Shown here piece after piece: positions 1 to 5,093 of a DNA stretch of 5,093 nucleotides. The notes beneath the pieces were generated by a model that saw nothing but the letters and a program-made list of their open reading frames with translations, was not told where the DNA came from and made no database searches. The position numbers were made by a program, and so were the translations under genes. Each line of letters opens with the position of its first letter. Position 1 is the stretch's first letter. This stretch comes from an uncultured Lachnospiraceae bacterium (GTDB lineage Bacteria > Bacillota > Clostridia > Lachnospirales > Lachnospiraceae): assembly GCA_902783295.1 (NCBI GenBank), contig CACZQT010000294.1, positions 1 through 5,093 of the forward strand, given 5' to 3'.

Positions 1-1620
1 GGCAGATGGATGGTCCGCCTGAAAGGAAGCCATTACGGCGTCCGGGATTACGAGATCTTTCTGCCGCATGGTAAAGGTGAAGCGGGTGATGAGGCAGCGG
101 AACGGGGCTTCCTGCTCCGCTATCTGAAGGCGACAATTTACAACCTCCTTTCCGCATTCAGCGCGGGAGAGGTGGTGCTGTACTATGGGGAGGACGATCC
201 GGGAGCGGAGTCGCTGGCCCAAGAGCTGCCGGAATGTTTCATGAGAGAAAAGGGACTTGGCAAGGTGCGCCATATCGCGCGCCGGATCTACGGGGATTTT
301 TGTTTCCGTACAGCGCCAATGCGTGAGTATCAGGCTGTGCCTGACACAGAGAAAGCGGAACAGATCCGCTGTGGTGGAACAGCGGAAACAGAGACAGCGG
401 AAACCCTTTCTGCCCTGCTGAAGAGGCGTATTCCGATGGCGGAAATGAAGAACTGCGTCGGCATCGACATCGGAGGAAGCGATATCAAGCTGGCGGTTTC
501 AGCCGGAGGAAAACTGCTTTATACCAGGGAATATGACTGGAATCCGGCGTCCAGTCCCACGGCAGAAGGGATTATTGAGCCCGTTCTGGACCTGCTGCGG
601 GAAGCACAGGATCGCCTGGTTCGGATGGGGGGAGAGATACAGGCCGTCGGCATCAGTTTCCCGGACATCGTGATTGATGACGAAATCGTTGGCGGGGAGA
701 CACCTAAAACAAAGGGGATGCGCGATAATCCGGACCTGGATTATGAGACAGAATTTATGAAGCTTCGGAATCTCCGGGAGTCTGTTCTTCCGCTCTGCGC
801 GCCGGGAGCGTCGGTGCGGATCACCAACGACGGCAATATGGCTGCCTTTACGGCAGCGATGGAGATGGCCGTCTGCGACAACGATTCGGGTCTGAGCGGC
901 GGAATTATTGCACATACGCTGGGGACGGATCTGGGAACCGGCTGGCTGAAAGAAGACTGCACCATTCCGGCAATCCCTCTGGAAATGTACGATCTGCTGC
1001 TGGACCTGGGAGATCTTCCGTCTGCGTCTCTGCCGCCGGAGGATCTGCGGAGCATACGAAATGAAAATTCCGGCATGCCGGGCGTGCGCCGGTATCTTGG
1101 ACAGGCAGCAGCCTACCGCCTGGCGTGGAAACTGGATGCGCAGCTCCTGAAGGACTATGTAAAGGAGGAGGGCGGGGTACTCCGGATTCCGACTGAACCG
1201 GCAGATCTGCGGAAACCCTGTCTGGAGCATCTGATGCAATGCGCGGCCGACAATGAAAAGGCCGGGGAGATTTTTCGGCAGATCGGCAGAAACCTTGCTA
1301 TGGTCGCCTGTGAAATGAACTGGATTTTCGGGACGACACCGCCGGCACGCTTCCTTTTCGGCCGTTTTACAAAATCCCGCCGCTGCTTCGAACTGATCCG
1401 GGAAGGCTTTGAGGCTGCTTATGGAGAGTTCCTGCGGAGCAGAAAAGGTCAGGCGGAAAAAGGAAGTGCCTTGGAAGAAGAGGGGGCGATTCAGCTGGTG
1501 GCTGCCGATGAAAGCATGGCCAATACGCCGCTGATGTGCCAGCTTGCGGAATCAAAGGGGGTCACGGTAGCCCAGTTTGGACAGGCCGTCGGTGCAATCT
1601 ATTACGCGCTGGATGAATAA
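1..1620 (+). CDS. Atypical ROK-family (sugar kinase-like) protein, 5' end possibly outside window
   Basis: The reading frame is open from base 1; the first in-frame ATG is at 10, giving 536 residues, but no ribosome binding site is visible before it, so the gene may begin upstream. Numbering from that Met, residues 149-536 resemble the ROK/actin-like ATPase fold. A phosphate-1 loop GIDIGGSDIK lies at 151-160, ITNDGNMAAF at 271-280 carries the probable catalytic Asp274, and LGTDLGTGW at 304-312 matches the glycine-rich phosphate-2 loop. The last residues (AVGAIYYAL) resemble the usual ROK C-terminal helix. The CxCGxxGC zinc motif typical of ROK sugar kinases and repressors is absent. Residues 1-115 match no family I recognise, and 116-143 form a polar linker containing a TAETETAET repeat. 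No helix-turn-helix is evident, so a kinase-like enzyme is more likely than a repressor; the substrate is unknown. The gene ends with tandem stops TAA TGA. Confidence is good for the ROK fold and low for activity. Confidence 0.75.
   Translation, partial: GRWMVRLKGSHYGVRDYEIFLPHGKGEAGDEAAERGFLLRYLKATIYNLLSAFSAGEVVLYYGEDDPGAESLAQELPECFMREKGLGKVRHIARRIYGDFCFRTAPMREYQAVPDTEKAEQIRCGGTAETETAETLSALLKRRIPMAEMKNCVGIDIGGSDIKLAVSAGGKLLYTREYDWNPASSPTAEGIIEPVLDLLREAQDRLVRMGGEIQAVGISFPDIVIDDEIVGGETPKTKGMRDNPDLDYETEFMKLRNLRESVLPLCAPGASVRITNDGNMAAFTAAMEMAVCDNDSGLSGGIIAHTLGTDLGTGWLKEDCTIPAIPLEMYDLLLDLGDLPSASLPPEDLRSIRNENSGMPGVRRYLGQAAAYRLAWKLDAQLLKDYVKEEGGVLRIPTEPADLRKPCLEHLMQCAADNEKAGEIFRQIGRNLAMVACEMNWIFGTTPPARFLFGRFTKSRRCFELIREGFEAAYGEFLRSRKGQAEKGSALEEEGAIQLVAADESMANTPLMCQLAESKGVTVAQFGQAVGAIYYALDE
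379..404 (+). repeat. Short in-frame direct repeat in the ROK protein linker
   Basis: The 11-base unit acagcggaaac occurs at 379-389 and again at 394-404, a period of 15 bases. It encodes the TAETE/TAET repeat in the polar linker just before the ROK-like domain. Because the period is a multiple of three, copy-number changes would keep the frame and only alter linker length. Confidence 0.5.
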
Positions 1621-1626
1621 TGAACG

Positions 1627-1655
1627 GGCGGAACGGATAAAAATCCATTCCCGCC
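1627..1655. other. Imperfect hairpin just after the ROK gene stop
   Basis: The arms ggcggaacggat (1627-1638) and atccattcccgcc (1643-1655) pair around an AAAA loop, with one C/A mismatch and one bulged C. It lies 6 bases after the stop codon and is followed by GC-rich sequence rather than a T tract. It could protect the 3' end or act as a weak terminator; it may equally be chance in GC-rich sequence. Confidence 0.3.
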
Positions 1656-1683
1656 GCGCGGGAGTCTCCTGCGAATCCTGAAA

Positions 1684-1731
1684 CAGAAAGAACCCGTCTG
1701 CCGTCAGAGGATGGCAGACGGGTTCTTTCTG
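1684..1731. terminator. Strong bidirectional terminator between convergent genes
   Basis: A perfect 19-bp inverted repeat: cagaaagaacccgtctgcc at 1684-1702 pairs with ggcagacgggttctttctg at 1713-1731 across a 10-base loop. The base of each arm is A-rich on the 5' side and T-rich on the 3' side, the usual layout of a terminator that works in both directions. It lies 63 bases after the ROK gene stop and 77 bases past the peptidase stop on the opposite strand, so it can serve both convergent genes. The T tract is interrupted (ttctttctg), so efficiency is inferred rather than seen. Confidence 0.85.
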
Positions 1732-1745
1732 CGTTTCGCGCAGGG

Positions 1746-1766
1746 TGGGCGGCTTAAGCCTGCCCA
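1746..1766. other. Small palindrome in the convergent intergenic region
   Basis: The arms tgggc (1746-1750) and gccca (1762-1766) flank the palindrome ggcttaagcc (1751-1760), with one unpaired T at 1761. No T tract follows on either strand. It may be a secondary 3'-end structure for the minus-strand peptidase transcript; function unknown. Confidence 0.3.
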
Positions 1767-1780
1767 TCCGATCGTGATAA

Positions 1781-1805
1781 GGACAGGGGGACTGTCCCCT
1801 TGTCC
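1781..1805. repeat. GGGGACAGTCCCC-type palindrome at the 3' end of the peptidase gene
   Basis: The arms ggacaggggga (1781-1791) and tccccttgtcc (1795-1805) form an 11-bp stem with one G-U pair and a CTG loop. It lies only three bases beyond the stop codon of the minus-strand peptidase gene. Read on the minus strand it contains caaggggaca, also found in the palindrome at 4798-4824 on the other side of that gene. From memory, palindromes of this type are dispersed in intergenic regions of many Firmicutes and resemble REP-like elements mobilised by Y1 (RAYT) transposases; that identity is inference. It could also assist termination or protect the peptidase mRNA 3' end. Confidence 0.55.
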
Positions 1806-1808
1806 AGC

Positions 1809-2492
1809 TTAATTGTAGATCTTCCGCCTGGTCCGGTAGAGCTTTTGCGTCCCGACTTCCCGGTTGGAATTTCCGGTAACGGCGGTGTCGCTCCAGCTGC
1901 TCCAGCTTCCCCAGCAGTAGAAGTTATACGTGGTGATGATGGATCTGGTTCTGTAACGGTAGTGCGTTCCGATAACGGTGGCCGACGGCCCGGAAGCGTC
2001 CTGCGTGCCGGGAGCGGTATCATACAGGTTTCCGGTACTGAAGTTCCACAGCAGCCCGTCACCCAGTCCGTAGGTATAGCTCTTGTTTCCCGCATTCGGC
2101 CAGGGAGTGGAACCGCAGCTGGAATAAGGGATCGGCATCCAGGTTTCCTGCCAGTTGCCGGAGGAGGTGGGATGACCGTAGTCACATTTTCCGCTGAAGG
2201 GCTCGCGGACACCGCAGGTCGGGCAGACGAACGCATAGTATCTCCAGACGGTCATGGTTTCCACCTGTGTGGAATCATTGGCTGAATAAGCGGTCCATCC
2301 CCAGTTGCTCCAGTTGCCCCAGGCACTCCATCCGGTGCTGGAACTGTACTGCGTCCAGCCGCTCATGGAAGGAGAAGTACTGCTTGCAAATGATTTGTCG
2401 CGATACCGGTACTGTGTTTTGGTCTGCACCTCCACATCTCCGGAAGAAGACTGCGGCGTGGTGGTCCAGGACGACCAGTCGGACCATCTCCA
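1809..2492 (-). other. C-terminal Trp-rich repeat module with Cys cluster
   Basis: This segment encodes residues 699-926 of the peptidase. Three related units are visible: WSDWSSWTTTP followed by VEVQTKTQYRYR (702-730), WSAWGNWSNWGWTAYS followed by VETMTVWRYY (754-785), and WGSWSSWSDTAV followed by VGTQKLYRTR (893-921). The shared pattern is WxxWSxW, a spacer, then V-x-T-x-T-x-[YW]-R-[YT]. Between units two and three lies a Cys cluster, C789-x2-C792 with C802, H806 and C825, which could bind a metal or form disulfides. From memory, similar WSxWS repeats occur at the C-termini of secreted Clostridia proteins; they superficially recall thrombospondin type 1 repeats. A binding or surface-retention role is inference. 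Confidence 0.6.
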
Positions 2493-4589
2493 GGCAGGCT
2501 GCACCGGTGCTGTGACGGTTACGGTACAGGACGCTGTCTTTCCGTTGTTCGATCTGGCTGTGATCGTGGCGGTTCCGGCTGCTCTCGCAGTAACCGTTCC
2601 GCTGCTGACCGTGGCCACCCCGCTGTTGCTGCTGCTCCATGTTACGGTCTTATTGGAGGCGTTCGACGGGCTGATTGTGGCTGTAAGGGTGGAAGAAGAT
2701 CCTGCCGTCAGGGACAGGCTGGTCCGGTTCAGGGCAATGCCTGTTACGGCTACAGCGGGAGGCGTGTAGGACGCGTTCCGGAAATCCGGAATGCCCCAGC
2801 CGTAGGAATCATCCCGGCCGCTCACACCGAGATCCCGGCAGCTGCTCTTTATGGTCTGTTCAATCTGGGCCGGCGTGTAGTTCGGATGGATCAGCTTCTG
2901 CATCGCAGCCAGAGCAGTCACATGCGGCGCTGCCATGGATGTTCCGTTCAGCTTCTTGAAGCTTCCGCCGGGATAACAGCTGAGGATATCCACACCGGGA
3001 GCGACCACGTCCACTGCAGACCCGGCGTTGGAAAAGTCAGCCTTTATCTCATTGCTGTTGACAGCTCCTACGCAGATTACTTCTGACAGATGTGCCGGGC
3101 AGAAATCCGCTGTATTTCCAAATTCGTTTCCGGAGGCGACAACCACGGTCACACCCTTGCTGATGGCATAGGCAATGCTTTCATCCTTATACTGGTTGTG
3201 GCGTCCTCCCAGGCTCATGTTGATCACTTTGGCGCCGTGGTCTACGGCATAACGGATGCCTGTTCCGATCACGGAAGCATAACCATGCCCGCTGCCATCC
3301 AGGACACGGACAGGCATGATCTTGATATTGGTCAGGTCCGGCGTACAGTCCACAATGGTCCCCGCCACATGTGTGCCGTGCCCGTTCAGATCCGCCGGGG
3401 TCGTGTCCCCGTCCACCAGGTCGTAACCGTCTGAGGAGAGCCGGTTGTACAGGAAGGAGTGATTGGAAACACCCGTATCCACGACAGCGACCTTCATGGC
3501 GGCGGAGCTTGTTTTCGCGGCTACCTGGGCCAGCTTATCCGCACCGAGGCGGGAGACGCCCCAGGAATTAACAGCTGCCGTGGAACTGTATACTTCTTCG
3601 GCGCCGCCGGTTTCACAGGAATCCGGCTCAACGTAGATAACATCGCTGCGGTTGCTGAGTTCGCCCCAGGCGGCTCTGGCGTCGCTGGTCTTTGCGAACT
3701 GGACAAAGAATACATTGCCCGAAGCCTTTATGGCAGCGGTGGCTTTGTACTTGGAGAAATCCGGCGTAGAACCGTTCGTTTTTACGATCAGCCGTTTCGC
3801 ATAGAATTCGTCCGCGCTCTGCGCACCTTCTCCGTTCGCGGTTTTGTTTTCCTTGATCATGGAAGCCAGGGATTTCGCCAGATCATCTACCGAATCCGCC
3901 TGTACAGCTTCTCCTTTTTTCGGAACTCTCACGGTGAGGGTCTTGGAATAACTGCTCTTCCGGGTTCCGGAAACCGCGAGAATGCGGTAGGAATAGGTCT
4001 TCCCGGCTTTCACCGATTTATCGGTGTACTTTACGGTGCCTGCCTTGCCGATGGCTTTCAGTTTGGCAAACTTTCCGCTGCCGGTTTTCCGGTAAATGAC
4101 ATATCCTTTGGCGTCTGCGGATTTCTTCCAGGAGAGGGCAACGGCCTTGTTGTTCTGCAGAGCCGCTTTCTTGAGAACCGGGGTGATCGGGTTCCGCATA
4201 TCCTGGTTCTTTATGTCGGAGAGTTTTCCACGGATGGTTGTTCCTCCGTCTTTTGCGAAAGCCTGTACACGGAAATAGTAGACAGATTTCCTGTCCAGCT
4301 TCTTGACGGTAAAGCTGCCGGCTTTTCCGGAACTTACGGTTTTGATCTTTTTAAAGGATCCGCTTTTTCCTTTCCGCATGTAAATATCATAGCCCTGCGC
4401 ACCGGATGCCTTTTTCCAGCTCAGCTTCACCTGCGTTTTCGCGGTTTTGCTGATGCCGGAGACCACCGCTTTTCCCACCGTTTTGGACTTGGCGGATACC
4501 ACCGGCACATCCTGCAGGAACAGACAGAGAATCAGTCCCCAAACCAGCCATCTCCAGAGCCGGTTTCGCTTTCGTCCGTAATCCTTCAT
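1809..4589 (-). CDS. Secreted multidomain subtilisin-like (S8) serine peptidase
   Basis: A complete 926-residue exported serine endopeptidase. Residues 1-33 are a signal peptide: a basic n-region (RKRNR), a hydrophobic stretch at 15-25, and a probable cut after VSA (A33). Two fibronectin type III domains follow (about 37-125 and 134-222), with the matching motifs VKLSWKKASGAQGY and VALSWKKSADAKGY. Residues 263-322, ending VIYVEPD, look like an I9-type inhibitory prodomain. The catalytic domain spans about 340-605 and has all key residues: Asp371 (AVVDTG), His404 (NGHGTHVAG), oxyanion Asn488 (VVASGNEFGN) and Ser551 (NGTSMAAPH). A Big_2-like Ig domain lies at 612-693 and a Trp-rich repeat module at 699-926. 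No LPXTG motif, S-layer domain or C-terminal membrane anchor is visible, so it is either released or held by its C-terminal module. The start is fixed by AAGGAGG nine bases upstream. Placing FnIII domains before the prodomain is unusual. The substrate is unknown. Confidence 0.93.
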   Translation of the reverse strand: MKDYGRKRNRLWRWLVWGLILCLFLQDVPVVSAKSKTVGKAVVSGISKTAKTQVKLSWKKASGAQGYDIYMRKGKSGSFKKIKTVSSGKAGSFTVKKLDRKSVYYFRVQAFAKDGGTTIRGKLSDIKNQDMRNPITPVLKKAALQNNKAVALSWKKSADAKGYVIYRKTGSGKFAKLKAIGKAGTVKYTDKSVKAGKTYSYRILAVSGTRKSSYSKTLTVRVPKKGEAVQADSVDDLAKSLASMIKENKTANGEGAQSADEFYAKRLIVKTNGSTPDFSKYKATAAIKASGNVFFVQFAKTSDARAAWGELSNRSDVIYVEPDSCETGGAEEVYSSTAAVNSWGVSRLGADKLAQVAAKTSSAAMKVAVVDTGVSNHSFLYNRLSSDGYDLVDGDTTPADLNGHGTHVAGTIVDCTPDLTNIKIMPVRVLDGSGHGYASVIGTGIRYAVDHGAKVINMSLGGRHNQYKDESIAYAISKGVTVVVASGNEFGNTADFCPAHLSEVICVGAVNSNEIKADFSNAGSAVDVVAPGVDILSCYPGGSFKKLNGTSMAAPHVTALAAMQKLIHPNYTPAQIEQTIKSSCRDLGVSGRDDSYGWGIPDFRNASYTPPAVAVTGIALNRTSLSLTAGSSSTLTATISPSNASNKTVTWSSSNSGVATVSSGTVTARAAGTATITARSNNGKTASCTVTVTAPVQPAWRWSDWSSWTTTPQSSSGDVEVQTKTQYRYRDKSFASSTSPSMSGWTQYSSSTGWSAWGNWSNWGWTAYSANDSTQVETMTVWRYYAFVCPTCGVREPFSGKCDYGHPTSSGNWQETWMPIPYSSCGSTPWPNAGNKSYTYGLGDGLLWNFSTGNLYDTAPGTQDASGPSATVIGTHYRYRTRSIITTYNFYCWGSWSSWSDTAVTGNSNREVGTQKLYRTRRKIYN

Positions 4590-4598
4590 TTTTGTAGT

Positions 4599-4605
4599 CC
4601 TCCTT
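4599..4605 (-). promoter_or_regulatory. Ribosome binding site of the peptidase gene
   Basis: On the minus strand AAGGAGG lies nine bases before the ATG at 4589, a near-perfect anti-16S match at good spacing. It decides the start of the peptidase. The start lies directly before the basic n-region of the signal peptide, which supports the same choice. Confidence 0.85.
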
Positions 4606-4618
4606 CATGTACTGCAGA

Positions 4619-4648
4619 CGGCCAGCAGGCAGTATTTCCTGCTGGCCG
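4619..4648 (-). promoter_or_regulatory. GC-rich hairpin in the peptidase leader
   Basis: A perfect 11-bp inverted repeat, cggccagcagg (4619-4629) and cctgctggccg (4638-4648), with an 8-base loop. On the minus strand it lies 13 bases before the peptidase ribosome binding site and directly downstream of AT-rich -10-like boxes. Neither strand has a T tract after it, so it is not a standard terminator. It could be a 5' stabilising stem or an operator-like palindrome for a dimeric regulator; sequence alone cannot separate these. Confidence 0.6.
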
Positions 4649-4652
4649 GATT

Positions 4653-4667
4653 ATTATACATATTATA
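4653..4667 (-). promoter_or_regulatory. Probable -10 region of the peptidase promoter
   Basis: Two perfect TATAAT hexamers are read on the minus strand, at 4662-4667 and 4653-4658, in an AT-rich stretch upstream of the leader hairpin. No good TTGACA-like -35 box sits at 16-18 bases from either one; the best is ttatga at 4677-4682, 18 bases from the second box. Use of the first box would give a leader of about 65 bases including the hairpin. The weak -35 suggests an activator or an alternative sigma factor, or only chance AT-richness. Confidence 0.4.
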
Positions 4668-4750
4668 GTCAGTCTATCATAAAGAAAAGATGTTTGCAAT
4701 CGCCTTCCGGGCATCGGTTGTCTGCGAAGGAATTCTGTTATCGCTTTTTG

Positions 4751-4779
4751 TTGATTTTTACTGCTTCTTATGATACTGT
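4751..4779 (+). promoter_or_regulatory. ugd: Candidate promoter for ugd
   Basis: TTGATT at 4751-4756 is followed after 17 bases by TACTGT at 4774-4779, with an extended TG one base before the -10. The -35 matches four positions of TTGACA, but the -10 matches only three of TATAAT. If used, transcription would start near 4786 and give a leader of about 110 bases containing two hairpins. Weak evidence; an upstream promoter outside this pair of boxes is possible. Confidence 0.3.
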
Positions 4780-4792
4780 CATGAAAGAGGAA

Positions 4793-4834
4793 AGCAGCAA
4801 GGGGACACGGCACATGTCCCCTTGTGTTTCTGCT
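4793..4834. repeat. Second GGGGACA-type palindrome, upstream of ugd
   Basis: The inner arms caaggggaca (4798-4807) and tgtccccttg (4815-4824) form a perfect 10-bp stem with a 7-base loop. An outer agcag (4793-4797) can also pair with ctgct (4830-4834), leaving five bases bulged on the right. The arm caaggggaca is shared with the minus-strand reading of the palindrome at 1781-1805, so the two are probably members of one dispersed family. It lies between the candidate ugd promoter and the ugd ribosome binding site, so it could affect readthrough, although no T tract follows. Confidence 0.55.
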
Positions 4835-4858
4835 GAATGACAACCGGGATCTGAAAGA

Positions 4859-4877
4859 AAGCGCTCAAAGAGCGCTT
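4859..4877 (+). promoter_or_regulatory. Short hairpin just upstream of the ugd ribosome binding site
   Basis: A perfect 8-bp stem, aagcgctc (4859-4866) and gagcgctt (4870-4877), with an AAA loop, ending seven bases before AGGAGG. It does not cover the ribosome binding site itself, so any translational effect would be indirect. It may stabilise the mRNA or be a remnant of a regulatory leader. Confidence 0.4.
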
Positions 4878-4884
4878 CCCAGAC

Positions 4885-4890
4885 AGGAGG
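4885..4890 (+). promoter_or_regulatory. ugd: Ribosome binding site of ugd
   Basis: AGGAGG ends four bases before the ATG at 4895, slightly closer than the usual 5-9 bases but a full anti-16S match. The following residues fit the family N-terminus exactly (MKI then GxGxxG), so this start is secure. Confidence 0.8.
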
Positions 4891-4894
4891 AAAC

Positions 4895-5093
4895 ATGAAA
4901 ATTACAGTAGCAGGTGTAGGATATGTAGGACTCAGCCTGGCAGTGCTTCTGGCACAGAACCATGAAGTTACGGCCATTACGACCACAGAGTCAAAAGCGG
5001 AAAAGCTGAACAGGTTCATCAGCCCCATTCAGGATGATGAGATTGAGCGCTTTTTCAGAGAGGCAAATGCCGGAGAACGGAAACTGAATCTGA
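4895..5093 (+). CDS. ugd: UDP-glucose 6-dehydrogenase, N-terminal part (cut by window end)
   Basis: The visible 66 codons encode the start of the NAD-binding Rossmann domain of a nucleotide-sugar dehydrogenase; family members are usually about 390-450 residues, so most of the gene lies to the right. The protein opens MKITVAGVGYVGLS, giving the dinucleotide loop GVGYVG at residues 7-12. AQNHEV (20-25) and LNRFISPIQDDEI (about 37-49) match conserved parts of short bacterial Ugd proteins such as the E. coli enzyme. The family oxidises UDP-glucose to UDP-glucuronate in two NAD-dependent steps in the cytoplasm, supplying capsule, exopolysaccharide or teichuronic acid synthesis. One oddity is Thr29 at the end of the second beta strand, where E. 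coli Ugd has the Asp that contacts the adenosine ribose. It is transcribed away from the peptidase gene. The active-site Cys and UDP-sugar domain are outside the window, so a related dehydrogenase is not fully excluded. Confidence 0.88.
   Translation, partial: MKITVAGVGYVGLSLAVLLAQNHEVTAITTTESKAEKLNRFISPIQDDEIERFFREANAGERKLNL

Larger units (their letters stand above)
4590..4894. other. Divergent intergenic region between the peptidase gene and ugd
   Basis: This 305-base gap has no convincing gene. From left to right it holds the peptidase ribosome binding site and leader hairpin, the -10-like boxes toward the left, an AT-rich spacer, a weak promoter candidate toward the right (4751-4779), the palindrome at 4793-4834, the short hairpin at 4859-4877 and the ugd ribosome binding site. 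Short open frames here on both strands lack ribosome binding sites and protein-like composition. Confidence 0.6.

Noticed and set aside
499..1239. A 246-codon open frame on the minus strand opposite the ROK gene
   Set aside because: Its protein is rich in Arg, Gln, His and Cys with no domain, typical of the reverse strand of a GC-rich coding region.
1754..2285. Overlapping open frames of about 160 codons on both strands across the 3' end of the peptidase gene
   Set aside because: They have Pro/Arg/Thr- or Gly/Val-rich compositions without domains and conflict with the conserved Trp-rich tail read in the peptidase frame.
4524..4526. Cys22 in the peptidase signal peptide as a lipoprotein attachment site
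   Set aside because: The preceding residues are LIL, so the -1 position of a lipobox is not Gly, Ala or Ser, and the Cys sits inside the hydrophobic core; the VSA cut after residue 33 is a better signal peptidase I site.
4619..4648. Leader hairpin as a rho-independent terminator
   Set aside because: No T-rich stretch follows the stem on either strand, and it lies between the -10-like boxes and the ribosome binding site of the peptidase gene.
3459..4682. A 407-codon open frame on the plus strand, antisense to the peptidase gene
   Set aside because: It lies almost wholly opposite the N-terminal half of a well-supported peptidase gene, has no recognisable domain or convincing ribosome binding site, and is explained by the codon bias of the real gene on the other strand.
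1781..4824. A composite transposon or CRISPR-like unit bounded by the two palindromes
   Set aside because: Only two imperfectly related palindromes are present, with no transposase gene, no target-site duplication I can see and no repeat-spacer periodicity; only the weaker claim of a shared palindrome family is supportable.
4586..5028. Short open frames in the divergent intergenic region and opposite ugd
   Set aside because: They lack ribosome binding sites, overlap promoter-like and hairpin sequences or ugd itself, and give no protein-like sequence.

Overview
The window looks like a chromosomal segment from a Gram-positive, anaerobic Firmicute, most likely a member of the Clostridia such as a Lachnospiraceae-type gut or rumen bacterium. 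This rests on the strong AGGAGG-type ribosome binding sites, the lysine-rich fibronectin type III repeats, the Big_2-type Ig-like domain, the tryptophan-rich repeats of the large secreted protein, and a UDP-glucose dehydrogenase N-terminus of a type I associate with that group. The taxonomic assignment is inference; no rRNA or tRNA gene is present to fix it.

Layout. (1) 1-1620, plus strand: the 3' portion of a gene for an atypical ROK-family (sugar kinase-like) protein. It carries about 145 residues of unrecognised sequence ahead of the kinase-like fold. The frame is open to the left edge, so the true start may lie outside. (2) 1621-1808: a convergent intergenic region with several hairpins, including a strong 19-bp perfect stem that can terminate transcription from both sides, and a GGGGACAGTCCCC-type palindrome next to the stop codon of the following gene. 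(3) 1809-4589, minus strand: a complete 926-residue secreted subtilisin-like (S8) serine peptidase. Its order is signal peptide, two FnIII domains, prodomain-like segment, catalytic domain with intact Asp/His/Ser and oxyanion Asn, Big_2 Ig-like domain, and a C-terminal Trp-rich repeat module that includes a small Cys cluster. (4) 4590-4894: a divergent intergenic region of 305 bases holding the peptidase ribosome binding site, a leader hairpin, AT-rich -10-like boxes, a possible promoter toward the right, a second palindrome related to the one at 1781-1805, a short hairpin and the ribosome binding site of the next gene. (5) 4895-5093, plus strand: the first 66 codons of UDP-glucose 6-dehydrogenase (ugd), cut by the window edge.

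The three genes are not one operon: genes 1 and 2 converge and genes 2 and 3 diverge. Gene 3 would supply UDP-glucuronate for surface polysaccharide and gene 2 is exported, so both act on or at the cell envelope, but the sequence shows no direct functional coupling. I found no CRISPR array, tRNA, rRNA, transposase gene or phage gene. The most interesting items are the unusual domain order and Trp-rich tail of the peptidase, the divergent ROK protein, and the pair of related palindromes that bracket the peptidase gene.
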